From NCBI GenBank assembly GCA_031291675.1, contig JARLIO010000041.1, positions 62,001 to 126,000 on the forward strand: a stretch of 64,000 nucleotides of DNA, read 5' to 3'. The notes beneath the pieces were generated by a model. The model did no database searches, was not told the DNA's origin, and saw nothing but the letters and a program-made list of their open reading frames with translations. This document shows, piece by piece, positions 53,781 through 62,269 of the stretch. Origin of the DNA: Azospirillaceae bacterium. GTDB lineage: Bacteria; Pseudomonadota; Alphaproteobacteria; Azospirillales; Azospirillaceae. A program made the translations under genes and the position numbers. Position 1 is the first letter of the stretch. Every line of letters begins with the position of its first letter.

Positions 53781-55124
53781 ATGCCGTCGCTATCCGTACC
53801 AACGATCATCCTGGCCGGGGCCCTGGGCCTGGTTGCCCTGACCGGCAGCCAACCGGCTTCTGCGCAGGAGCACAAGGGCGAGCAGCTCTATCCGCTGTTC
53901 ACCTATCGCACCGGGCCCTATGCGCCATCCTTCATCCCCTTCGGTGCCGGCAACCGCGATTATCTTCGTTACATCAACGAGGTCGAGGGCGGCGTTGACG
54001 GCGTCAAGATCTTTATCCAGGAATGCGAGACCGGCTACACCATCGAACGTGGCATCGAATGCTATGAACGTTACAAGAACGGCTATGACGGCGCCCTGAC
54101 GGCGGCAATCTACCCGCATTCAAGCGGTCTTGATGTCGCGTTGACCGACAAGGCGCGCATCGACAAGATTCCGATTGTCAGCCCCGGCGGCGGTCAGAAC
54201 ATCGCGACCGACGGCCGCGTCTTTCCCTACCAGTACCCGTTGATCTTCGATTATTGGAGCGAAGCCCAGATCGTCGTCGATTACATCGCCCATCAAGTCG
54301 GCGGCACCGACAAACTCAAGGGCGTCAAAATCGCCACCCTCTATCATGACTCGGGTTACGGCCGCGACACGATCGAGCCCCTCGACATCCTGTCGAAGAA
54401 ATTCGGGTTCGAGGATATCCAGATCCCGGTGCCGCATCCCGGCGAACAGCAGCAGGCGCAATGGCAACAAATCCGCCAGGCCGGCGCCGATTGGGTGTTC
54501 CTGCGGGGCTGGGGCGTCATGACGCCGGTCGCAATCAAGACCGCGGCCCGTGTCGGTTTTCCCGTGAACCACATCATCGGCGATATCTGGAGCGGCTCCG
54601 AAGACGATGCACGGCCGGCCGGCGGCGTCGCCAAGGGTTATCTCGCCGTATCGGTATTCCCGCCCGGAACAGATTACGATATTCTCAAGAAACTCAAGGA
54701 AACAATCATCGATACGGGAAAGAGCGACCTGAAGGACGATACAAAATTCGGTACCGTCTATTATAATTATGGGGTCATCGAGGCGATCACCTTTGTCGAA
54801 GCTTTGAGGACGGGTCACCGAAAATTCGGTAACCATCCGTTGACCGCGGCGGAAGGCCAATGGGCTCTGGAAAACCTCGCCATCGACGATCAGCGCATCG
54901 CAGCACTCGGGGCCAAGGGGTTGATCAGCCCGCTGCAAACATCGATTGCAAACCACAAGGGCGAAACCATCGCAGCCAAAATCATACAATGGGACGGTAC
55001 CCGGTGGGACACCCTGACCGATTGGATCAAGGCCGACACAACCCTGTTTGCTGACGTCATTCGGGCCAAAGCCGCCGCCTACGCCCAGGAAAAGGGCCTC
55101 GTGCTGCGCACCGCCAGCAACTGA
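53781..55124 (+). CDS. Liv-type solute-binding protein
   Basis: A 447-residue periplasmic binding protein of the LivK/amide-urea branch. The signal peptide is TIILAGALGLVALTGSQPAS, with cleavage near ASAQ. The mature part has FGAGNRDYLRYINEVEGGV, FIQECETGYTIERGIECYER and KIATLYHDSGYGRDTIEPLD. ATG 53781 follows GAAAGGA. Position behind the DmoA-like gene suggests a sulfone, sulfonate or related ligand, not leucine; this is inferred. Confidence 0.88.
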   Translation: MPSLSVPTIILAGALGLVALTGSQPASAQEHKGEQLYPLFTYRTGPYAPSFIPFGAGNRDYLRYINEVEGGVDGVKIFIQECETGYTIERGIECYERYKNGYDGALTAAIYPHSSGLDVALTDKARIDKIPIVSPGGGQNIATDGRVFPYQYPLIFDYWSEAQIVVDYIAHQVGGTDKLKGVKIATLYHDSGYGRDTIEPLDILSKKFGFEDIQIPVPHPGEQQQAQWQQIRQAGADWVFLRGWGVMTPVAIKTAARVGFPVNHIIGDIWSGSEDDARPAGGVAKGYLAVSVFPPGTDYDILKKLKETIIDTGKSDLKDDTKFGTVYYNYGVIEAITFVEALRTGHRKFGNHPLTAAEGQWALENLAIDDQRIAALGAKGLISPLQTSIANHKGETIAAKIIQWDGTRWDTLTDWIKADTTLFADVIRAKAAAYAQEKGLVLRTASN

Positions 55125-55138
55125 GACCCGGTCCGCCG

Positions 55139-55162
55139 GAGGGCCGGCACGGACCGGCCCTC
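55139..55162. repeat. Perfect 9-bp hairpin between livK-like and livF-like genes
   Basis: GAGGGCCGG, six-base CACGGA loop, CCGGCCCTC. No U-run follows, so it more likely protects the 3' end of the binding-protein mRNA than terminates transcription. The last ATPase gene starts 34 bases later. Confidence 0.6.
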
Positions 55163-55195
55163 AAGACCAGGTCTTCACCACCAAGAGGAATCGTC

Positions 55196-55996
55196 ATGAG
55201 CGGACCGATGGAACCCGGCCTCGATGTCGTCGACATCCAGGCCTATTATGGCCAGGCGATCCTGGCAATTCGGGGGGTCTCGCTTCGCGTTGACCATGGC
55301 TCGATTGTTGCCCTGTTGGGCGCCAATGGCGCCGGCAAGACGACAACCCTCAAGGCGATTTCCAATCTTCTGGGTTCCGAACGCGGCGCGCTGAGCCGAG
55401 GCACCATCACCTGGGGTGGCGACGCGGTCGACCGCCTCTCCCCCTCGGAACTGGTCGCCAAAGGCGTCGTTCAAGTCCTCGAAGGCCGGCATTGTTTTCC
55501 GCAACTGACCATCGAGGAGAACATCCTTTCCGGTGGCTTCCTGCGACGCCCGAGCCGCCGGCAGATGGCGGCGGACCTGGAACAGATCTACGCCTGGTTT
55601 CCCCGGCTGAAGGAAAAGCGCAAGACCAAGGCCGGCCTGACCTCCGGTGGTGAACAACAAATGACAGCGATCGGCCGGGCGCTGATGACCAGGCCAAAGC
55701 TGATGTTGCTCGATGAGCCGTCGATGGGGCTGGCGCCGATCATCGTCCAGGAAATCTTTGAAATCATCCGGATGCTCAACCAGCGCAGCGGAGTCAGCTT
55801 CCTTATCGCAGAACAAAACGCCACCCTCGCGCTGCGCTACGCCGATCACGGCTATGTGCTCGAAACCGGCAGGGTTGTCGCCTCGGGCACAGCCGCCGAA
55901 CTGGCCGCGCGCGACGACGTCAAGGAATTCTATCTTGGCGGTTCCCGTGATCAGGCCAACGACCGGCGGGGTCGGCCAACACGGGCAACCGCGTGA
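55196..55996 (+). CDS. Liv-type ABC importer ATPase (LivF-like)
   Basis: A 266-residue ATPase that completes the Liv importer. Walker A is GANGAGKTTTLKAISNL, the signature region TSGGEQQMTAIGRALM, and Walker B LMLLDEPSMGLAP. The family phrase GVVQVLEGRHCFPQLTIEEN is present. ATG 55196 follows AAGAGGAATCGTC. It is the last gene of the operon. The next genes are on the opposite strand, and 55997-56112 holds nothing clear. Confidence 0.9.
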   Translation: MSGPMEPGLDVVDIQAYYGQAILAIRGVSLRVDHGSIVALLGANGAGKTTTLKAISNLLGSERGALSRGTITWGGDAVDRLSPSELVAKGVVQVLEGRHCFPQLTIEENILSGGFLRRPSRRQMAADLEQIYAWFPRLKEKRKTKAGLTSGGEQQMTAIGRALMTRPKLMLLDEPSMGLAPIIVQEIFEIIRMLNQRSGVSFLIAEQNATLALRYADHGYVLETGRVVASGTAAELAARDDVKEFYLGGSRDQANDRRGRPTRATA

Positions 55997-56112
55997 CCCG
56001 GGCCGTGAAACGGCGCAACGTTCGCTCGGCCTTTTGCCCTGTTTCGAACGTCATCGCGGCCGGTGTTGATGGCTATGACCCTTGACGAGAGCGAAACAAC
56101 AATGATCTCCGG

Positions 56113-56814
56113 TCAGCCGATCCACAGGCCTTCGACCCGGACCTGCAATCCTTCATCGGTGCGATTGAGATAGTTGACCAGGCCGCTATGACGCCATTGC
56201 AGCATGCAACGCCGCGGCTGGAAGAAATAGCGCATGCCGATGCGGATGTCGGCGCGCGTCTGGGTGATCAGCCCCTCATAGCCCTCGGCGATATAATAGC
56301 CGATATCCTTGAAGCCCTTCTCCCGGGCGGCGAGCGGCCCGGTGACGCACCAGACGATCACGCCCGTCCGGCGATCGACCTCGGTGACGACGCCACAATG
56401 GGTGATCGGGCAGCCGCATGACATGCCGAGCGGCCGACCAATCAGCAGATCATCGACCTGAACGTCCATTTCGCGGGTCAGGATCGGATTGTGCGGCAGG
56501 ATGATCTCGCGCGGCCCCGGCTCCTCCGGGAAATGTTCCAGGTAGAAGTCGAAATCACGCCCCAGGGAGTCGCGCCAAGCCTCATCGGCCACCGCCGCGG
56601 CGGCTGGCTGGACCGTGGGCTCCCGGGGAATGGCGGCGGGAACCGGGCTCGGCGCAGCCGGGGTGACGTCGAACCGGCTCTCGGACAGATGGATACAGCG
56701 TTCGATCAGGTCGGGGCGGTTTTCAAGCGCGACCGCCAGGGCGTCGCAGGTCCGATAGCCGCAGACACCGCAATTCTGGCCCGGAAGATCGCGGTGTGAG
56801 AGGGTGGTCGTCAT
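56113..56814 (-). CDS. Cysteine-rich Fe-S protein, candidate MAR accessory factor
   Basis: A 233-residue soluble protein. An N-terminal Fe-S domain has cysteines at about 15, 18, 23 and 40 (GQNCGVCGYRTC, later ERCIHL), the spacing of the small four-cysteine FeS domain found in RnfB and in corrinoid/CODH-related proteins. A Pro/Ala linker spans 50-75. The C-terminal part has three more cysteines in GMSCGCPITHCG, then VWCVTGPLAAREKGFKDIGY. Role unknown. It is last in an operon with an ATPase, a GTPase and a NifS-like desulfurase, whose promoter carries the mar operator. Inference: electron delivery or cluster assembly for MAR. Confidence 0.75.
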   Translation of the reverse strand: MTTTLSHRDLPGQNCGVCGYRTCDALAVALENRPDLIERCIHLSESRFDVTPAAPSPVPAAIPREPTVQPAAAAVADEAWRDSLGRDFDFYLEHFPEEPGPREIILPHNPILTREMDVQVDDLLIGRPLGMSCGCPITHCGVVTEVDRRTGVIVWCVTGPLAAREKGFKDIGYYIAEGYEGLITQTRADIRIGMRYFFQPRRCMLQWRHSGLVNYLNRTDEGLQVRVEGLWIG

Positions 56815-56838
56815 TGTCGCTTCCTTATCCTTGCCGCA

Positions 56839-58011
56839 TCAGCGACGGGCTCTGCGCGGACTGGTGATCCCGCGCAGGCTGGCGACGATCGGCGGCAACA
56901 CCTCGATGAACCGGGCGATTTCTTCGCCGGTGGTGAAACGCCCGAGGGTGATGCGCAGGGCACCCCGGGCCCGAAACGGATCAAAGCCCATCGCCTGCAG
57001 AACGTAGGAGGGTTCGGCGGCATGGGCGGCGCTGCACGCGCTGCCGGTCGATACGGCAAAACCGGCCTCGTCGAGGGCAAGCAACAGCTTGATCGCCTCC
57101 CCCTCCTGCCCGGCGAAGCCAACGCTGAGATGCCCCGGCAAGCGCCGGAAGCGGTGACCGATCAGGTAGGCTCCGGGACAGGCGGCGGTGATACCGTCGA
57201 GCAGGGTATCGCGCAGTCCGACCAGCCGGCTCGCCTCCTCGGCCCGCTCGGCCGCGGCGAGCACGGTGGCGCGGCCCAGCCCAACGATGCCGGCGACATT
57301 CTCCGTGGCCGAGCGCAAGCCGCGTTCCTGACCACCGCCATGGATCAGCGGCGCCACGGCGACGCCATCGCGGACAAACAACGCCCCGACGCCCTTGGGG
57401 CCGTGCAGCTTGTGCGCCGACAGCGACAGCAGGTCGACCGGCAGCACCGCGAGATCGAGGGGCAGTTTTCCCACGGCCTGGACCGCGTCGGTATGGAACA
57501 GCGCCCCGGCGGCGCGGGTGACCGCCGCCAACTCGGCAATCGGTTGCACGGTGCCAACGACATTGTTGGCGGCCATAATCGAGACCAGCCGGGTGGTTGG
57601 ACGCAGGGATCGCCGCAGGGCCTCGGGCGCCACCAGACCATCGCCGTCGACCGGCAACCGGGTGACCTCGGTGCCATGGCGTTCCAGCCATTGGCAGGTC
57701 TCAAGAATGGCGGGATGTTCGAAGGCGCTGGTGATCAGGTGGTTGAGCCCGGCCGGCGCCGTCGCCATCGCGCCGATCAGCGCCAGATTGTCGGCTTCGG
57801 TGCCACTGGCGGTGAAGATGATCTCCGCAGGCCGGGCGTTGAGCAGCGCCGCGACCTGGGCGCGGGCCGCGTCAACCGCCTGCCGGGCCCGGCGCCCGGC
57901 CTGATGGAGGCTGGAGGGATTGGCAAAGACGTCGCTCTGGAACGGCGTCATGGCTTCGACCACCCTCGGGTCGACCGGCGTCGTGGCAGAGTGGTCGAAA
58001 TAGATCGCCAC
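56839..58011 (-). CDS. NifS/IscS-type cysteine desulfurase
   Basis: A 390-residue PLP enzyme. The start IYFDHSATTPVDPRVVEAM, PLP lysine in SLSAHKLHGPKGVGALF and active-site cysteine in STGSACSAAHAAEPS mark the NifS/IscS group, distinct from the SufS-type cargo enzyme at 4999. It supplies sulfur for Fe-S clusters. No iscU or iscR is adjacent; instead it sits with a GTPase, ATPase and Fe-S protein. This suggests dedicated cluster supply to the MAR system, as NifS serves nitrogenase. The next gene begins 24 bases downstream. Confidence 0.9.
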   Translation of the reverse strand: MAIYFDHSATTPVDPRVVEAMTPFQSDVFANPSSLHQAGRRARQAVDAARAQVAALLNARPAEIIFTASGTEADNLALIGAMATAPAGLNHLITSAFEHPAILETCQWLERHGTEVTRLPVDGDGLVAPEALRRSLRPTTRLVSIMAANNVVGTVQPIAELAAVTRAAGALFHTDAVQAVGKLPLDLAVLPVDLLSLSAHKLHGPKGVGALFVRDGVAVAPLIHGGGQERGLRSATENVAGIVGLGRATVLAAAERAEEASRLVGLRDTLLDGITAACPGAYLIGHRFRRLPGHLSVGFAGQEGEAIKLLLALDEAGFAVSTGSACSAAHAAEPSYVLQAMGFDPFRARGALRITLGRFTTGEEIARFIEVLPPIVASLRGITSPRRARR

Positions 58012-58014
58012 GAT

Positions 58015-58716
58015 CTATTCGCCTCGATAGAAGGTCTGGTTGTCGAGGGCGCGAACCACGCCGAAATGCGATTGCCAGCCGATTTCCTTCTTGCCGACAC
58101 AGATGGTGCAGGTGCCGACCGGCGGGTTGCCGCGCAACAGCAGCTTGTCGCCAACATCGGCGGTCGCGAGGATATGGTCGACCAGCGGATCGATGCCGAT
58201 CCCGTAAAGGGCGTTAACCTCGCGAACACGAACCGTCGGCGCGGCATCCTGGATCCGGGCACGGAACACTTCGCGCTCGGCCTGGGACACACGGTCGATC
58301 TTGGTCACGACGGCGATATCGGCCAGCGACAGCATCGGCCCGATCTTGCGGGGCAAATTCATGCCGCTGGTCGCCTCGACGACGACGATGCCAAGGCCGC
58401 CATCGACATAGGGCGAACAACGCAGGCACAAGCCTGCGGTTTCGACCAGCAGGACGTCGGCACCGCCGCGTTCCGCCCATTGCAGGGCCTCGCCCAGGAC
58501 CATGACATTGCAGTGATCCGGGCACAGTTCGCCCGAATAGACCTTGCGCGTCGGGATCGAGAATTCGCGGGCGAACAATTCGTCCTCTTCGGCGAACTGG
58601 ACATCGATCTTGAGGAAAGCGACCGCCAGCCCGCGCTTCTGGAGCCGTGGGACCACTCCACGCAGGACCGCGGTCTTGCCGGTGGTGGCGGTGCCGGCGC
58701 AGATCACCAGTTTCAT
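58015..58716 (-). CDS. HypB/CobW-like GTPase with Cys motifs
   Basis: A 233-residue P-loop protein resembling metallochaperone GTPases of the G3E class. The P-loop is CAGTATTGKTAVLRG, a Walker B-like stretch is DVLLVETAGLC, and the guanine-specificity motif reads VVTKIDRV. Cysteine pairs occur in GELCPDHC, GLCLRCSP and GTCTICVG, possible metal or cluster sites. Family members (HypB, UreG, CooC-like) insert or activate metal cofactors. The start overlaps the preceding ATPase stop by four bases. Inferred role: energy-driven maturation of MAR or its reductase. The exact family is uncertain. Confidence 0.75.
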   Translation of the reverse strand: MKLVICAGTATTGKTAVLRGVVPRLQKRGLAVAFLKIDVQFAEEDELFAREFSIPTRKVYSGELCPDHCNVMVLGEALQWAERGGADVLLVETAGLCLRCSPYVDGGLGIVVVEATSGMNLPRKIGPMLSLADIAVVTKIDRVSQAEREVFRARIQDAAPTVRVREVNALYGIGIDPLVDHILATADVGDKLLLRGNPPVGTCTICVGKKEIGWQSHFGVVRALDNQTFYRGE

Positions 58717-59510
58717 GTCCGTTTCTCCACGTCAACGCTGGCGACATCGGAGCGCGTGACCCGGTGGCCGAGGCGGATCAGGTCGCGCAGATGCGACAGC
58801 ATGTCGTCGAACTGGCACACGATCGGGGCCAAGTCCCGCTCGCCGGCATCGGTATGAAGCACCTGGTCGATCCGGCCATCCTTGAGGACGATGCGATAAT
58901 CGGACAGCAGGGCAATACGCGGGTCGTGGGTCACGAAGATGAAGATCTTGCGATAACCCCGCAGCAGTTCGAGCGCCCGCGACCGGTTGATGCCGGCATT
59001 CTCGACCTCATCGAGCAGCACGATCGGGGTGTCGCAGATGATCGTGGCATCGGCAATCAGCAGCGCGCGGGTCTGGCCACCCGATAATTCGGTCATCTGG
59101 CTCGACAGCGAAATCGGCTCCCCGGTCAACTCATTGGCGAAAGTCAGCGTGCGCTCGACCGCCCCTTCCGCAGCCACCGGGGTATGACGGATGCGGGCGT
59201 GAATGTGCAGGAATTCCGCGACGGGCAGATCCGAGAGAAAGGTGGTGTGCTGGGTGATCAGCGCGATCGGATTGCAGGCGGGATCGTCGCGATATTCCGG
59301 CGGCGGCGTCCGTCCGTTGATCAGGATGGTGCGGCCAGTCGGCGTGTTGCCGTTGGCGAACAGCTCGATGTCGTTGATCAGGGTCGTCTTGCCCGACCCG
59401 GTGCGACCGACGACGCTGACGACATCACCCATCCGCAGATCCAGGCGATCGATCCCGTCAGGCGTGCCATCACGGCCATGACCGGCGAGAATGGTGATTT
59501 CTTCGATCAA
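58713..59510 (-). CDS. Stand-alone ABC-type ATPase, candidate MAR accessory factor
   Basis: A soluble ABC-type ATPase of about 265 residues. Walker A is GRTGSGKTTLINDIE, the signature LSGGQTRALLIADA, Walker B PIVLLDEVENAG and the H-loop IFVTHD. No membrane partner is encoded nearby. Stand-alone ABC ATPases are known in activation of other metalloenzymes, such as the A2 component for methyl-coenzyme M reductase, so a role in enzyme activation is reasonable. TTG 59510 with GGAG six bases upstream is preferred. GTG 59537 gives nine more residues but would leave almost no leader after the predicted transcription start. Confidence 0.75.
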   Translation of the reverse strand: MIEEITILAGHGRDGTPDGIDRLDLRMGDVVSVVGRTGSGKTTLINDIELFANGNTPTGRTILINGRTPPPEYRDDPACNPIALITQHTTFLSDLPVAEFLHIHARIRHTPVAAEGAVERTLTFANELTGEPISLSSQMTELSGGQTRALLIADATIICDTPIVLLDEVENAGINRSRALELLRGYRKIFIFVTHDPRIALLSDYRIVLKDGRIDQVLHTDAGERDLAPIVCQFDDMLSHLRDLIRLGHRVTRSDVASVDVEKRT

Positions 59511-59543
59511 GGCCGACTCCGAACGGTGCAGGGCCACGCTAGT

Positions 59544-59566
59544 CCATACAATTTCTATGGATTATA
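59544..59566 (-). promoter_or_regulatory. Promoter with mar-type operator for the ATPase-GTPase-NifS-FeS operon
   Basis: Read on the minus strand, a perfect -10 box TATAAT (59566-59561) is followed at once by CCATAGAAATTGTATGG (59560-59544). Over 20 bases this differs from the mar copy-1 operator at one position only. The CCATA-N7-TATGG palindrome is perfect. The best -35 at 17-base distance is poor (TCGTCG). The match in sequence and in position relative to -10 strongly suggests the same regulator controls both operons. Confidence 0.8.
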
Positions 59567-59671
59567 CGCGCTACCCGGTACGCCGACGATGCCGAATCAC
59601 CGCCGTGGCGCGCGGTCGTTTGCCGCACGCTCGCGCGCAACGGCGGTCGTCGCGCGGCCAACCGCTCCTCG

Positions 59672-61132
59672 TCACGAATGCTTGCGCGTCAGAATGTAGA
59701 AACCGGTGAAGCTTAACGCCGTCGCGGCAACGTTATAGATCGTGGCGAGTGCGAGAGCATGGCCGTAAAGAAACGCGCGCTTCGCTGGTGAAAAACCGGG
59801 TGTCGGCGTGATCAAGGAAAAGAATATGACGCCCACAATGGCAACGCCGACCGCAGTTCCGATAATCTGCACCGTGCTCACCACGCCCGATCCGGTGCCG
59901 GCCTGATCGGTTCGGACACCACTCAGAATGGTGTTAAGGGCGAGAGGGATGACCAGCCCCTGGCCGGCACCGTTGAGAATCAGTGAGGTAACCAGCAGCG
60001 GCAGGTTCCCCGGGGCGACCACGCCGGCGATGATCGATAGCAGCAAACCGCTGCCAAAAACCACGACGCCGAAAAGGAGTGCCCGATGCCCGATGCGGCC
60101 GGCCAGTTTCGGGCCAGCCAGAGAGCCGGCGAAAAAGGCCAATGCTGATGGCGTAAACACCGCTCCCGCGGTCATGGGGGACAGGCCCAGGCCCGGCTGA
60201 AGCAGCATGGTCAGCGAAAGAAAGAAAGAACTGATCGCCGAGTAGAACAGGAAAACGGCTGCAACGCCGGCGACAAAGCGATGATTGTGAAACAGCGATA
60301 TGTCGATGATCGGGACCCCACCCGCGCGGGATAGCCAGCGCTCATAGCGCACAAAATCAATCATGACCGGGAGGCCGAGGATCGGGACCATCCATGACCA
60401 CCAGGGCCAGCCATGGTCCCGCCCTTCCATGGCCGGAATCAAGAAAAGTGCCAAACCAGCGGCCCCGGTCAAAGCTCCGCGCAGATCAAGCCGGGAGGGC
60501 ACCGGGGCTTTGGTCTCGTCGATCAACAGCCGTCCCACCACCAGCGCCACCAGACCGACCGGCAGGTTGACCAAAAACACCCAACGCCAGCCGAGGCCGC
60601 TGGAACCATGCTTGATGAGGAACCCTCCGGTGAGCTGGGAGATCGAGGCGGCAACGCCTTGGACGGCCCCCATGATACCAAAGGCATGGCGCCGCGCCCC
60701 ACCTTCGAAAAGCACGCGCAGCGACGAAAACACCTGCGGCATGAGCAGAGCGGCCCCGATCCCCTGGAGCACCCTGGCCCCGATCAACGCCAGGGGAACC
60801 GACGCCAATCCGCACAAGGCCGACGCCACGGTAAACAGGCCCATGCCGATCAGAAAAATGCGCCGCCGGCCGAAAATGTCACCGAGACGCGCCCCATTCA
60901 TCAGCAAGACACCGTAGGCGCCACTGTAACCGACCATGACGAGCTGGATCTCGGACGGCGTGGCATTGAGATCCTTTTGAATACTGTCCAACGCCACGTT
61001 GACGATGAACAGGTCCAGGATGGTGACGAAATTGCCGCTCAGAAGTACGGCCAGGGCCAACCATTTATGGCGGTCCGGTTGCTGACATTCCGCGATGGCC
61101 TCGGTGGCCGCAAGAATCGATTCGCTTGACAT
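59672..61132 (-). CDS. MFS drug-efflux-type transporter (14-helix family)
   Basis: A 486-residue inner-membrane transporter of the EmrB/QacA (DHA2) type. The signature NFVTILDLFIVNVALDSIQ lies in the first helix, then NGARLGDIFGRRRIFLIG between helices 2 and 3. About 14 hydrophobic segments fit the family. ATG 61132 with GAGGCGA upstream is preferred; the longer frame would cross the operator. A divergent TetR gene with a palindrome between suggests regulated efflux of an unknown compound. Relation to sulfur use is not evident. Confidence 0.88.
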   Translation of the reverse strand: MSSESILAATEAIAECQQPDRHKWLALAVLLSGNFVTILDLFIVNVALDSIQKDLNATPSEIQLVMVGYSGAYGVLLMNGARLGDIFGRRRIFLIGMGLFTVASALCGLASVPLALIGARVLQGIGAALLMPQVFSSLRVLFEGGARRHAFGIMGAVQGVAASISQLTGGFLIKHGSSGLGWRWVFLVNLPVGLVALVVGRLLIDETKAPVPSRLDLRGALTGAAGLALFLIPAMEGRDHGWPWWSWMVPILGLPVMIDFVRYERWLSRAGGVPIIDISLFHNHRFVAGVAAVFLFYSAISSFFLSLTMLLQPGLGLSPMTAGAVFTPSALAFFAGSLAGPKLAGRIGHRALLFGVVVFGSGLLLSIIAGVVAPGNLPLLVTSLILNGAGQGLVIPLALNTILSGVRTDQAGTGSGVVSTVQIIGTAVGVAIVGVIFFSLITPTPGFSPAKRAFLYGHALALATIYNVAATALSFTGFYILTRKHS

Positions 61133-61147
61133 CGGTCGCCTCATAAT

Positions 61148-61167
61148 ATATACGATCGTTCGTATAT
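61148..61167. promoter_or_regulatory. TetR-type operator between efflux pump and regulator
   Basis: ATATACGA, four-base TCGT, TCGTATAT: a perfect 8-bp-arm palindrome 15 bases before the transporter start, within the divergent promoter region. Position and form fit a site for the TetR-family protein at 61246. Confidence 0.75.
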
Positions 61168-61245
61168 TAATATGGTGAGAAACAGAGTCAACAGCCGCGT
61201 TGCCCCAATCAGGAACGGCGCTGTGCTCTGGGAAAGGCACAGGGC

Positions 61246-61911
61246 GTGATCAAAGCAGACGAAACCGACGGCCGAAGGCGACGCGGCGATCGGGCCCGGG
61301 GACAAATCCTCACCCACTCCCGGATGATCGCTTCGGCGGAAGGTCTGGACGGATTATCGCTCGGGCGCGTTGCCGCCGAAGCGGGAGTCGGCAAGAGCAA
61401 TATTCAGATCCTGTTTGGTGATAAGGAAGCGCTACAGTTGGCGACGCTCGAAAATGCCGTTGGGCTGTACCACGACACCGTCGTTACGCCCGCGCTGGCA
61501 GCGGCCAATCCCCTGGGCAGACTGCGGGCACTGGTCGATGGCTGGTACGATTTCGTCGAGAACAGGGTCCTGCCGGGCGGTTGCTTCATCAACGCGGTCA
61601 GCAGCGAATACCGGACGCGGCCGGGCCGCATCCGCGACCGGATCAACGATTTCCGTAGGGCGGCACGGACGCGACTTCGCCAGTTGATTCGGGATGCCAA
61701 GGATTGTGGCGAGTTCTTCCCCGATGTGGACGAGGCGCAACTCGTCTTCGATCTCGTCGCCTGTCAGGCGGTCGCCAATGTGGCGGCCCTGATGGACGAC
61801 GCGGAGGAATTCGCCCGGGCGCGGCAAACGTCGCGCGACCGCATCCAAGCGGCGATCGCTATTGCCATCGTGACCGATACGGACAAAGGTGGGCCGAGCA
61901 ACCGGCGCTAA
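61246..61911 (+). CDS. TetR-family transcriptional regulator
   Basis: A 221-residue regulator. The N-terminal DNA-binding domain reads RARGQILTHSRMIASAEGLD and LSLGRVAAEAGVGKSNIQIL, the helix-turn-helix typical of TetR proteins. The C-terminal ligand domain (VEARPGGCF-like LPGGCFINAVSSEY) resembles the branch that controls efflux or reductase genes. The start is GTG 61246. It is divergent from the MFS gene and probably represses it through the palindrome at 61148. Confidence 0.88.
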   Translation: MIKADETDGRRRRGDRARGQILTHSRMIASAEGLDGLSLGRVAAEAGVGKSNIQILFGDKEALQLATLENAVGLYHDTVVTPALAAANPLGRLRALVDGWYDFVENRVLPGGCFINAVSSEYRTRPGRIRDRINDFRRAARTRLRQLIRDAKDCGEFFPDVDEAQLVFDLVACQAVANVAALMDDAEEFARARQTSRDRIQAAIAIAIVTDTDKGGPSNRR

Positions 61912-62269
61912 TTCCGCTCCGGACAGACCCGAGCCAATAGCAACGCCTTCCGTCGACGTCGGCGATCTGCATTGGTCGTGCAAACCCGTTCCACGCCCGG
62001 CGGAGCCGGCGTCATAAGGCCAAGTTTATCAAACCTGCCGTCCGGATCCGCGCAACGAAGGTTGCGGTACCGTCCTGGCCTCCCCGATTGGTGACGAGCC
62101 GGCAACACAAAGGCACGTCTCTGCTGGAACGTTGCCTGTTGGTACGGCCCCAATAATCCGATGGCTCCGATGATCCATTCTTCTGCCTTGGCCACAAACA
62201 TGAGAGCAGTACGTGAGACGGGCACCAAAGAGCCTTGCGCACGCGGACCAAGACCGCGCTCACCCGGCT
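61912..62269. other. Intergenic region without a supported gene
   Basis: These 358 bases separate the TetR gene from a convergent transporter operon. Open frames exist (for example on the minus strand to about 62273), but they lack family similarity and ribosome sites. No terminator hairpin with a U-run was found. Confidence 0.4.
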
